This document shows, piece after piece, positions 10,601-21,414 of a stretch of DNA of 64,000 nt (its first letter is position 1; the number at the start of each line of letters is the position of its first letter). This DNA is from Myxocyprinus asiaticus (lineage: Eukaryota; Chordata; Actinopteri; Cypriniformes; Catostomidae). Made by a program: the position numbers and the translations under genes. The stretch covers positions 27,740,156 to 27,804,155 of the forward strand of contig NC_059348.1 of NCBI RefSeq assembly GCF_019703515.2, given 5' to 3'. Under the pieces are notes generated by a model. The model did not search any database. It had not been told where the DNA came from and saw only the letters and a list, made by a program, of their open reading frames with translations.

Positions 10601-13600
10601 TCAACAATGTGGCCAGCATCTGTAAATTGAAGTGAGTAATATTTTGCCTGTGGTGCTTAGAAGCAAAAGGTTTTATGCAGGTTTTATGAATATTTTATGC
10701 AACACATTGATATTATTCTGTAGCCTGTGCCTTACCTCTTTTAACCGCTCCATATCTTTGAGATAAAATCCAATGTAGAAAAGACTGAGGTAAGAATTTA
10801 TGAACTGAAACTTTAAAATGGGGGACACAATATTTAACCATTACTGACAACCAAACATGTTGATGAAGTACACAGTGTTTGTAATATTGTGACTAAATAC
10901 ATTAAATAAACAATTAAACTTACAAAAACGGTCTTGAGGATGAGATTATTATCATAAGTGCTCTGAAGTCTGTAATTTTCTATTAAAGATAAAATCAATA
11001 GATAAAAATGTATAATTAGTAAAATAATTTACAAATTCATGGAAGACGAGCATTGAAATAACTAAGAATGCTATTTGAAACTAACATATCTGTTTAGGCG
11101 CTACAATACATTCCCAATTTATTTTCAGGCTAAAAATGTCTTGAATACAAATTGTATTTGATAAAAAGCCTAATATGCTCTTCATGGAGTATTTAGAGGC
11201 TGAAATGAATCTTACCCAGATCATTAAGCCAAAGAGCTATTTTCTTGTACACTTCATCACATACAGTAACAGTTATAGCAAGCAGAATTTTTGGAATAAA
11301 TCTACAGATGCTTGGCAACTCTTTTGTTTCGATTACAAATTCCTGTAAAAAAAACAACAAACAAACAAAAACACACACACACATAGATGGAACCTTTGAA
11401 GTGCAATTAAAGACACCTCAACAAATATTGCAGAAGTTAGCTGAAACAACCTGCTGTTGCATGTTATGTAACAAAAGACAATAGTCCTTACTTGAAGTTC
11501 CAGGCAAACAAACATGGCCAAGCAGACGAAGCAAAGACAGAAGATACAGATGGGCAAGCTGACAAAGCAGCGGAACATTCTCCTCTTCCAGGGTGGATAG
11601 AAAAACTCTTCACAACCCGTCACTGGACTGCGACGTTTAACACCCTGATAAACATGTTGCACGAGTCAGAACAAGTCATGTTCTGATATATCATGTATTA
11701 CTTGTTTATAGCTTTTATCCACACTGCGCAGCTATTTACACTCCAATTGTCTGGTGGAAACACAGAAACTGAAGACAAACAGTGTCCCTAGTGTTGCTGC
11801 AGTGTTGCGGAGTGTTATGACGGTGTGGATGTGCTTTTTTTGTTTGTGCAGACGTCTCGGGTTCGAGTTTGCTTTTTTGTCCCAATTGTTTGTCCCAAGT
11901 TTCCTGTCTCCAGTCTTAATGTTTCCTTTATGAAGGTAAAGGTTGATAAAGGTAAAGGTTGATTTTCTCACAGTGATATGGTCACGGATGAAGGTCGGGG
12001 AGTTGAAAGGTTTGATCTGGGTAAAATTAACCAAGGTTTTACTATAGTAATATTGTAGTAACCATGTTTTGGTGTAAGCCATAATTTTAATGTAATTAAC
12101 CATGGTGTTACTACAGTAATATGCTAATATAGTAACCATGTTCAATTTTGTGGTTACTAGGTTTTACTACAAAATACCATGATGATACTATGGTTACTGT
12201 AGTAAAACCATGGTTAAATTTTGTAAGGGAAGGGTTAGGTTTAGGGGTAGGGGTTGGTGTACTGTATGCCAGTATTTAATTAGGGTGCAAATAACATCTA
12301 ACACTATTTGCAGTTAGTGCAAAGAGGATGCTTTCTGTTGCAATTTACACTTATAAGTAGTCTCTGACTTTTATATATACTGTATGTATAATGGGATAAA
12401 CTTAACAGTCCTATGACACTGGTGGAGTCAATTATACCATGTCAACATACCCGAAACTGTGGACGGGGTTCCTCCAGTGACTCTGCAGGGGTGTCCAGTG
12501 TTCCCCACTTGTATGCTAATTCTGCTTCCCGCCGCTTCCATCTCTCCAGGAACAGTGTTGCCCACACCACGTTGAAAATGGCAAAAACCACACAGCAAAT
12601 ATCCTGACTTGTCTGCATGTAAAAAAAATAATAATAATAATAAAAAAGCCTCATAACCAAATTAAGTACCTACAGTTTTATACTAATTACAGATGTGATA
12701 TCAAGACCTGCCTGATCAGACTCAGCAAAGATCCAGAGCAGAAAGCCAATCACTGCTGGGTACAGCATAGAGTTGGTGTAAAACCCCAACCATGCAAAGT
12801 ACATGGCAATCTTCACCCCAAAATAATCACAGATATCATCTGTAAAGAGCAGGAGAACACAACGGTCAGAAATAAACTACGTTGCCATCTTTTTTGCAGA
12901 GGTGTGACCTATGGATTACAATGGAGTGTCTTTTTAATAACAATAAAACCAGTAGAATGAAAAAGTGACACTTTATTGATTGACTTTGTGTTCTACAATT
13001 ATACTGCAGCACTTCATAATCTGTTTTGCTATCTTTGTTGCAGAGGTGTGACCTCTGTTTCCACAGGAGTGACTTTTTAAAAATAGTATATAACCAATAG
13101 AATGTAGTGATACATAACATTGTATTGACTGACTATGTATTCTAAATTTACACTGCAGCACTTCATATTTGCTTAGAGCTTTACGGTCAGCACAAAAGAA
13201 TGAAGCAAGATACACATAACTTTGTTTGCTAAAGGAAGAACCTTGGGGGAATCAGATTACATAAGCATTAAAAAAACATCAGCCATTTCAGAATAACTAG
13301 AAGTTAGTCTACTCTTGTGCATGCTGGTGAAAGCAAAGTAGCTCTCACCTAGGGGTTGCCTCTCACAGACTGCCTGAACCCAGGACGTCATCAGGTGGTT
13401 CAGAATTCTCTGGTCACGAAGGGGAAACATTTGAAGAATTACACCCCTCGCTATTAGCTCTGGTACTACAAAAGATACATGCACACAAAATTTAATTCAG
13501 ATTTAAAAAAAAAAAAAATGAGTACGAATTCCTAAACTGAAACAATAATGTTTCAACAGAGACATATCGAAATATCTACTGATTGGTTGACCCTCCAGGA

Positions 13601-16163
13601 AGTGAATGTTATGAAGTGCCTCGCCCTGTTTGGCCCGCAGATTGTCCAACCAATATTTTATAATATTCTGACGCTCCTAGAGATAACAGAGAAACACCTT
13701 AATAACGTTAGACATTTAATGAATGTCACATGAGAAGACTGTGTAAGACAGAGATTGTCGATTAAAGGCAGACCTGTGATGTGAAGAAACACAGCTCACT
13801 CTCTATGTTCTCATAGATGTCATCCTCCTCACATGAAAACCTGCGAGTGCCGCCTCCATAACGTACCTTCACTGCCTTTTGCATGCCCATCTGTTCAGCT
13901 CCACGCAACAAGCTTTCAGAAAAAAAAGAACGGTGATTCTGCTGCTGTTTAAGACACAGTGACCATCTGTCAAACATTTCAGACATTTTATATGGTCCTG
14001 GTTTTTCATGGAAAAACAATAGAATAACTGTGGTGAGATACTTTTAGAGTCAAGTAGGTTCTCTGCTGTGCCTTACTTCTCAAAGGTTGAGGTAATGAAG
14101 AATGCATAGGTGTGAGTGTATTTATGCTGCCGAATCTGGATTCTGATTTGTGGAATTTCCAGACGGATTTGGTTAAGTAACCATAACAGTGTATGGTCAT
14201 CTGTGATGTCTGTGAAATAGATGATAATATGGGTAAATATTAATACAAAATTTAAAAAGTTCCTACAATTAAATTCACACTTTATACTTCTATGTATTGT
14301 AAAAGTGATCCATGGCATAAGAACAAAATACACAATAAAATGTGTATTTTAAGACAACAAATGTTATCATATCTTTATTTATTTAGATGATGCACATACT
14401 TAAACCCCTATTATGTGATGACCATACATTTACAATTTTCAGTAAGTGCACTGGGGCAAAAAAAAAAAGAAAAAAAAGTGAAAGATAAATTACGCACCTG
14501 GGCATGTCATAAGAATATCACAGTTTTCAGTGGGAGCCATTGTGATCTTGGATTTATGCCTCATGATGTACTGTCTGGCATGAAAGAGACGACCTCTGAG
14601 CAATTTCTCTGTGGTTAAAAGAGGGCAGGAAATATTATTGTTATTATAAAAATAACAACCATTCTATTGCACGTAAATGTACTGTATATCATTATTCTGA
14701 TTTTTTTTCTTCTTTTTTTTGCAGAAAGAAAATGAACACAGAAAAAACAGTAACAGTAAGCAGCTATCTAGATTTTCCCAGCAGTTCTTAGTTAAAAATA
14801 TCTGACCACTGAAATGTCCGCAAACACATCACAAACCACTTTTACCCTATTCAGGTCCAACCAAACCGACATTTCAACTGAGTCGTCACCCACTTCCACA
14901 GAAACCAAGCCCTAATCCTTAAAATTGCTTGAAAACAGATCACAGCACTGTCCAACCACTGAAATAGCAATGTATAACGATGAGAGGTTACCAGTTGTAT
15001 GTGTTGCTGTGGAGTGTTTTGCTTTGGAAAGAATAAGAGAGCTACTGTATCACTAATTTGCCAGATCTAAACAGCAATTTATAATGGTGACATAAACCCC
15101 TGTTCAAGATGCCCCTTGATTTTCCATCACCGCTGTGTTAAGCATTGCGTTCCTTGTGTGAAAATGCTCATTTTAAATGTAAGCAGTTTAATGGAGGAAG
15201 CAGACTCCTTGTGTGACAGATTGGCAGTTTTGTTACCACTGTGTCACAAGGTGAGCTCTTTTTAAGATACAGTTGATTAAAGTGTGAAGAACACAAGAAG
15301 TAGTTTTGAGCTCTAACATTTACTATAGTAGCCTGTACAAAAAAATAAAAAAAATAAATAAAATTAAATTAAAAAAAAAATAAAATTAAAAATATAATGT
15401 CATGCCTGAATTTGTAAAATAATAAAAACACACACTGAGGTGTCAGTCTGCAATGTTACCTAATTGCAAATGCTTTTCCAAGAGCAGGGTAAAAAGAGGA
15501 ACTAGGTAAACAGAGATCACAAATGCAACGTTCTTCAGTCATATTCACAATCTCAAAATTGCATGAAAGTGTACTGAAGTATTGTGACATAAATACATGC
15601 ATTTCATTTGTTATGCAGCTCTAATAACTCTTTAAAGCACAACTGTGCCTTAATGACTGCATCCAAACATAATTAACATCAAGGGTGAAGCCTTGTCTTC
15701 TACCAGTGGAGCAAGTTTAGAAGCATACAGTACAAGGTTTTACAGGATGAATACATACATTAGGTAAAATGATAATGATTTAGCTTGACGGAATATATGT
15801 GGGTTTTCAAGTACAAATGTTTTGATGAAATAATAGGCAAAAAAATGAATGAGCAAATTACACATATTTTCATCAGTATGTAGGAAATGTGTTTGTGTAA
15901 TAGACTATATGTGCTTATGTGCGCACTATATACATATATAACATCGAACAGTTACAGACAACGGCAACAGCTGATAATGAATAGGCAAATAATGCTTACT
16001 GGACAAATATCAGACAACCTTCAGAATTACGTTCTGTTCTACAGTAGGTTTACAGCGTGAAAACGGCGTTTTGTGTTTTTTTGCTCTCAGTGGTCTTAAC
16101 TCACCTACGACAGCTGGATAACACAACACGCAACCGTCACTCACCTAATACTGCCGAAGACAT
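7642..16163 (-). CDS. ano8: Anoctamin-8 (TMEM16H)
   Basis: ANO8 is a ten-span TMEM16 protein reported to tether ER and plasma membrane and to organise Ca2+ signalling complexes. Seventeen coding exons on the minus strand: 16163-16145, 14608-14498, 14209-14077, 13912-13774, 13676-13580, 13465-13349, 12839-12712, 12612-12451, 11644-11492, 11342-11216, 10979-10924, 10810-10736, 10619-9969, 9729-9538, 9455-9324, 8519-8409 and 8271-7642. They sum to 3033 nt (1010 codons plus stop) with all phases matching. Landmarks: DDHTLLWLLNQIR; GGGTRRFSCEEDDIYENIES; a first membrane span in exon 7; EEFFYPPWKR; a long acidic loop in exon 13 with an Asp run coded by an (ATC)n tract; FIQFGYVVLFSSAFPLA; and a C-terminal tail with KLKQIIPIQGKF. 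The tail and acidic loop are specific to ANO8. The 19 nt first exon is the least certain part. The exon 7 donor is GC, not GT. Confidence 0.95.
11985..12265. repeat. Repeat with GTTACTACAGTAA-type inverted motifs and telomere-like tail
   Basis: Lies in an ano8 intron. Short blocks such as ACTATAGTAATATTGTAGTAACCATG recur in both orientations. They end in GGGTTAGGTTTAGGGGTAGGGG, which resembles degenerate telomere repeats. Likely a fold-back element common in cyprinids; the exact family is not identified. Confidence 0.55.
12887..13185. repeat. Imperfect tandem duplication, about 150 bp unit, in ano8 intron
   Basis: TTGCAGAGGTGTGACCT occurs at about 12892 and 13038, and TACACTGCAGCACTTCATA-like sequence at about 13000 and 13150. 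The two copies lie in the intron between coding exons 6 and 7. A TTGCAGAGG in each copy forms an acceptor-like motif on the plus strand only, so it should not affect ano8 splicing. Confidence 0.7.
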
Positions 16164-16330
16164 CGCGTCTGATATTCGCGTTTGCTCTCCTTTATGAATA
16201 CGTCAGCTGTGCTGATGCCTTCTGCGGCGCTGGTGCTGAAACTGCACGACCGGGTCTAGCGAGGCTTCCCCAGCGGCGACACCAGTCTCCTAATGCATAC
16301 AGGTGCAATGAACCCATTGACCAAACCAGA
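16164..16330 (-). promoter_or_regulatory. ano8 5' region, putative promoter
   Basis: GC-richer than its surroundings and directly upstream of the proposed ano8 start codon. It contains AATACGTCAGC at about 16198, a CRE-like TGACGTA on the gene strand. The transcription start cannot be placed from sequence alone. Confidence 0.4.
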
Positions 16331-17044
16331 AACAGTAAATTGCACATCCATGACGCTGTCAGCGCTCAACGGATTTCCTCATAATTTGAGAACAGCTTTT
16401 TTTCCTCTTCCATTTATTCATATTTGGCCTTAAAGCTCTATTATTTCGCTGTAGGCTACTTCTCTGTTTGGTTTGGCAGTAACTTGTCAGTAAGTTGTTA
16501 CATGCGCCATCTGTCTCATGTTGACTGGAAAATTACGCAACGTGAGGTGAATAATTCATAGATGTTCTAAAATAGACCAATCACAGAGGATGCGCAAAGG
16601 AGCTCGTGGGTAAACACAGAGGGGGTTAATCAGTACAGGTACATCAAAATACATATAGGCTGAGTTCGGAATGGCAAACTACCATACTAATCTTACTATG
16701 TCTGCCATAGAGCTGGCCCATAGTATAGGCCTTTCAAACTCAGCCATAGTCTTTTCGCCGATGTTGTTTTGTATTGCCAAATCTTGATAAATTCTTCAAA
16801 CTGTCACTATCGGTTAGTAGCCTACTCTAAAGGTTAGATTGTAATTGATTATTTGGTGGCTCTTGATGGCTCTTGGCAAGTATTGGATAATTACATTGTC
16901 AATCAACATCAACAGTCAGTGGAGGGTAGAAAGGTGGCCAGCATGTGACCTGAGTCTTCACAAAATACTTACTGTAGATATTCACGTACTAACATAACTG
17001 GCGATTTAATTACTTTGTCATATGATTTAACAACATATGTAATA

Positions 17045-17156
17045 TTTTTTAATATTTTTTTTCACATATCCCAGCTAAGCTGGGGTCAGAGTGATACGGC
17101 GCCCCTGGAGCAGATGGGGTCAAAGGCCTTGCTCAAGGGCCCAACGGTGGCATTTA
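17045..17156 (-). repeat. SINE 3' fragment
   Basis: The reverse complement matches the block at about 3650-3760 of the SINE further left (TTGAGCAAGGCC, then CCCAGCTTAGCTGGGATATG). The tRNA-like head is missing. Confidence 0.75.
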
Positions 17157-18429
17157 ATGCATTTAACAGTGGTGTTATTTTTGTAATACATTGATTGTTT
17201 TCTGTTTCCATTGTAATTAAATATATGTTAAATACCATGTTCAAATTCTTATTTATGTGTAGGATGCAAGTATAGACTGTTGTTGTTCAGCCAGTGCTTT
17301 GATACAAAGTGCTTCACATTACACCCATTACAGAGACAGTCCTCATGGAGCAACCTGAGGTTAGATGACTAGTTCACGGCAAAGGCACAATTGTCATAGC
17401 TCCTGGACCACTTCTTATTGTATTTAAACCTTATTGTATTTATCCTAGTCCATTGTACTCATATGTATGTGTTTGTGTGGGTAGAGTTGTTGAGACATTT
17501 CATATTTTACCATCCAACATGGAAATTGCCCATATTTCTTATGTCACCCAAAAGTCATGCTTCATTTTTTATGTGTCTGAAACTCTTCAAACTTTAATAA
17601 AAGATATATTAGCTATTTCATTTTTTAAGAGTTTGTTTTCCTTGAAAAAATAAGTAATACATTTTATAAAGAATATGCATCTAAATTTTACTTGGGTCTT
17701 TTTAATTTAGACAATATTTATTTATTTGTAAAGGAACCAAATTTCTGATATTGGCTGGATTACCTTTAAAAACTTAGTCGTGCAGTTTATGATGTTTAGA
17801 TATGTGAATATGGAGTGTAACTAAATGTATGATGAGACTGATAATATTGTATTTGTTTGCTTTATCAATATTGTAAAATCATACTATACATTTTTCAACA
17901 AAGATGGAAATTGGCATATCCAGAAATGACTCATGGTTAATATGTCCAGAAATAAATGACAGTACTACAACACTTTAGAGGGCAATACAGATTTGTACAT
18001 TTAAATGATACTTTAATATCTTTATTTAAAGGGTAAATTCCAGAGTTTCTTCCAGTAAAGGAAGAACACACAAATTGTTCCATTATGCCACACAGAATAT
18101 TGGTTGCATTAAAGAAACAAATCTGACTCAAGTAAAAAAAAAAAAAAAAAAAAAAAAAACTGGAGTCATATTTCCATAAGGTTATTATATTGACTGATGT
18201 CCTGCATGTTTTTAAAAAGAATAGTCACAGCTGTTGAAACTGCATTAATCACAATAGCAAATTCCTGTAGATGCCAAGTAATTGATTTCATAGGCAAACC
18301 AGTGCTCAAATATTTTTATCAAAACATTTTTTATTCATTCTGTATGAGGAAATTCATATATTACGAGGGCTCTTTTTTTTCTCACAGCTGTAAATGCACT
18401 TTCATCTGGCCCCTGCAATAGTTGTCAGT

Positions 18430-18978
18430 ATGTGCGATATCAATGGTTATTACACGACTCTCTGGAATACTCTATTCTGATTGGTCAATGGCACAATCTA
18501 GCAGTCTGATATCGCTCTGTAACAACTGCATATCCACGTATCAGACCGCTCATCCGGGTTCTGCGAGCCGTCTCTACTGATCACTGTGTGATCTCTACAA
18601 GTAAGCTAATAAAACAATTTAAACTCAGATCAGCGTTTCATGTCCATTTATTTGCTTATTTGGTAAGTAGTCTTGTAATAGGCTGAATAATGAGGAGTCA
18701 GACGGTCATTTTCACAAAATAAACACCAACAGAACTCTGACGCGAAACCGGAGGTTGATTTCAGCTGTTCATTGATTTTTCTTCTCAATGCAAATCATTA
18801 TTATATTATAATCCATGTATTTATTTATTTGGTTAGTTGTCATGTAAGAAGCGGGATAATGTACAGTCAGATGGTTGTTATCATAAAATAAACCCCTTCA
18901 GGGTGATACAAGACCGATCACCCTGTTGGGGTTTATTGTGCGATAACAACAGGCTGACTGTACATTATCCCTTATATA
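18430..18978. repeat. Interspersed repeat with internal tandem units, copy A
   Basis: Starts with TTATTACACGACTCTCTGGAA and shares most of its length with 57240-57905 (same order, about 80-90% by eye). Within each copy a unit of 180-200 bp recurs, marked by CATTTATTTATTTGG, GGATAATG, CAGTCAGA and CACAAAATAAAC. No coding capacity. Probably a non-autonomous DNA element. Confidence 0.7.
18858..18973. repeat. Long hairpin at the end of repeat copy A
   Basis: GGGATAATGTACAGTCAG at the left pairs with CTGACTGTACATTATCCC at the right. Further in, ATAAACCCC pairs with GGGGTTTAT and CAGGGTGAT with ATCACCCTG, leaving a loop of about 9 bases. Arms of about 50 bases. Confidence 0.85.
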
Positions 18979-21414
18979 AGTCCATATAGTTACATTAAAG
19001 ACCATTACATACATATTATTTACAATTTAAACACATTTAAACACAGACTGTGCTTTTAGTAAACAGTTGTTTAACATTTTGATGCTGAGAGCATCAGTTG
19101 TTGCTTGGATTTTACAACTTCTAGCTAAAATAAAAAATAAAAAGACACTTCAAACTAATTACAAAAGTGTTCTTTTAGCCCCTTCAAAACAGATTTGCAC
19201 TTTTGTGTTACAAACACCTGAATGGTCTGTATTTTTCTACTCTTTTTGGTGACTAATCATTTATGTCTTATGTTTGTCATGACTGTAATTTTTTGACTTT
19301 TTTCAACAAGAAAAAGCTTTTGGCTTCTAATTTCTTTACCATAATGGTGGGCATAAAAGGGCCAAGCAAATAGGAAATGCAATTAGTGTTTGGGGGGGAC
19401 AAAGAAAGTTAGCTTCTAGAGACAAAAGGTGAGGTGTTCTGTGACCTAGGTAGGAAGGAGGTAATAATAATAAGCACCAAAGTGCTTCCTAATGGAGGGT
19501 GGAGAGGGGATATTTATTCCAAAATGCTGTCCGTTCTTCTTTTTTAAAGACCCCAAGACACACTTATAATTGTTCAGTGCTGTTAAACTTGGGCAAGCTG
19601 AAAACTGAAAGAACAAGTAAGCCAATTAAACTGGTCTTTTTCCATAATTTTAATCAGGAAAGGTAACTTTAGGTAGTTTATATAAAGTTCGGACACTCCA
19701 AAGCCTCTACCACATTCCACATCTCCAGACAACAACATTTGCATTGTCTTCTGTCGATGGCTCTGTATCTTTAATAAGATCTTTGAAAGTTATTGTGGGG
19801 TTCTAGACGTCAGAGACACCAAGCCCTTCATCTGCCCTCTTTGAGAACAGGAGATCTGAATGTCTTAAGTGGAAAATCACTTATGTCAAACAAAGGATAT
19901 CCTTTGAGCGGGATAGCAGGCTCCTTCTGTGACGCCTATATATTAATTGGCGCCCTCTTTCTTTTCTTTTCTGGTTCACCTTTTTGGCATGCTTAGTGAC
20001 TACTTGTTGACATGGGAAATTGCTTTACATTATGCTCACATGTGCAGGTTGCCAGTACCTAACTGTGCATATAAGATTCTTTTCTTATTTTCCCAACAAT
20101 ACTCGCAGAGTTAAATGACAAAAATGTTGATACTGAACAAGTTTGAGATTGATTTTATCATCTCACAACATATTTATCATTAGAAACCACTAATCTGAAC
20201 AGCATAGTGAGTCTAATCTTCCTGCCCAGTAAGTGAGTGATAGCTATGACACTTATATGGATTTGCTTTGGTTGGAGAGTGGTTCTGTTTTAAATAGTGC
20301 TTCCCATTGACGCAAAACAAAGACAATAGCTTGCTGGTTAGCCAGACCTATTTTAGGCCTCTGTGTGAGGTGGACCTATTGAAAATTTAATTGATAGATG
20401 TGAGACCTCCACCTTCTTGAACATTTATTCATTTTACTACTTAAGTATCTTGCACGTGTGGCCTGGAGTCATTGTTATCTTTTGTAAACACATTTCAGCC
20501 AACTGTGTTCTATTTGATTCCGGACAGTTAAGAGGTGGAAAGAATGTAAAGATATTTCAGATCTTGGTTGTCATACCAGGTTCAGGGTTGGACTGTTATT
20601 TTTAGTAAGGAATATACATTTATAGTGTATTGCATTTAAGACTGTTAACCACAAAATTATATTACTAAATATATGCAGGTCATATCTGCCACGTTTTCAA
20701 TGTAAAAAACCATATAATAATTTCAAAGTGCTGACTGATAGCATTACAAGATGCAGTCTCTCTCATGCACTTTACTAGCGCCACTTGTATTTTAATTTGA
20801 ATTATTTCAGCAATTTATTTCAGATATAACTGACTAAAATAAAACTGGAAAAAAAAATTAAAAGATGAGAAAACTTGTTCTGCTTATTCCACTTTTATTT
20901 TATTTTGTTTATTCAAGTATTATGATGGACAAATAAAATCCTTACATGGACACTTAAAAACTGTCTGTAAAAAAACAATAACAGGCTAATTTTTTAAAAA
21001 GCTTATTTTTAATGCTTTAACTTACAGTTCGTCATCTTATCATTAGCTTCATATCATTATGAAGATATATACAAGCATAAATGATTTTAATGTGCAAAAG
21101 ATATTATCCACTCCATCTCACAAGTTATAATTAATATTAATGTTCATGTTAATAATTAGTAATACTATTCCAGACTTGCAGCTTCATTACATTTAGATTT
21201 TCTATTTTCAAACAGTTATTAAATCAGTTTTTATATACAGTATTCCTTGGTTTAGCCCGGGACCTTTCCAGGACTTTGTTCATGCCGTCAATTTGGAAGT
21301 GAATAACGATGAAGCTCCTTTAAATGGAGATTTATCTGTGCTGTAAATCAAACACAAAAGGTTATGCATTATTGCAAATCACCAAAAGACTTCAAGTAAA
21401 TGAAAAAGAATCTA

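Larger units (their letters stand above)
16331..21414. other. Gene-free interval between ano8 and plvap
   Basis: AT-rich; every open frame is short and none resembles a known protein. It contains a minus-strand SINE fragment (17045-17156), a 540 bp interspersed repeat with a strong hairpin (18430-18978) and simple A-runs (18135-18159). Nothing recognisable lies between about 19000 and 21400; the plvap 3' end probably falls inside its last 500 bases. Confidence 0.6.
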
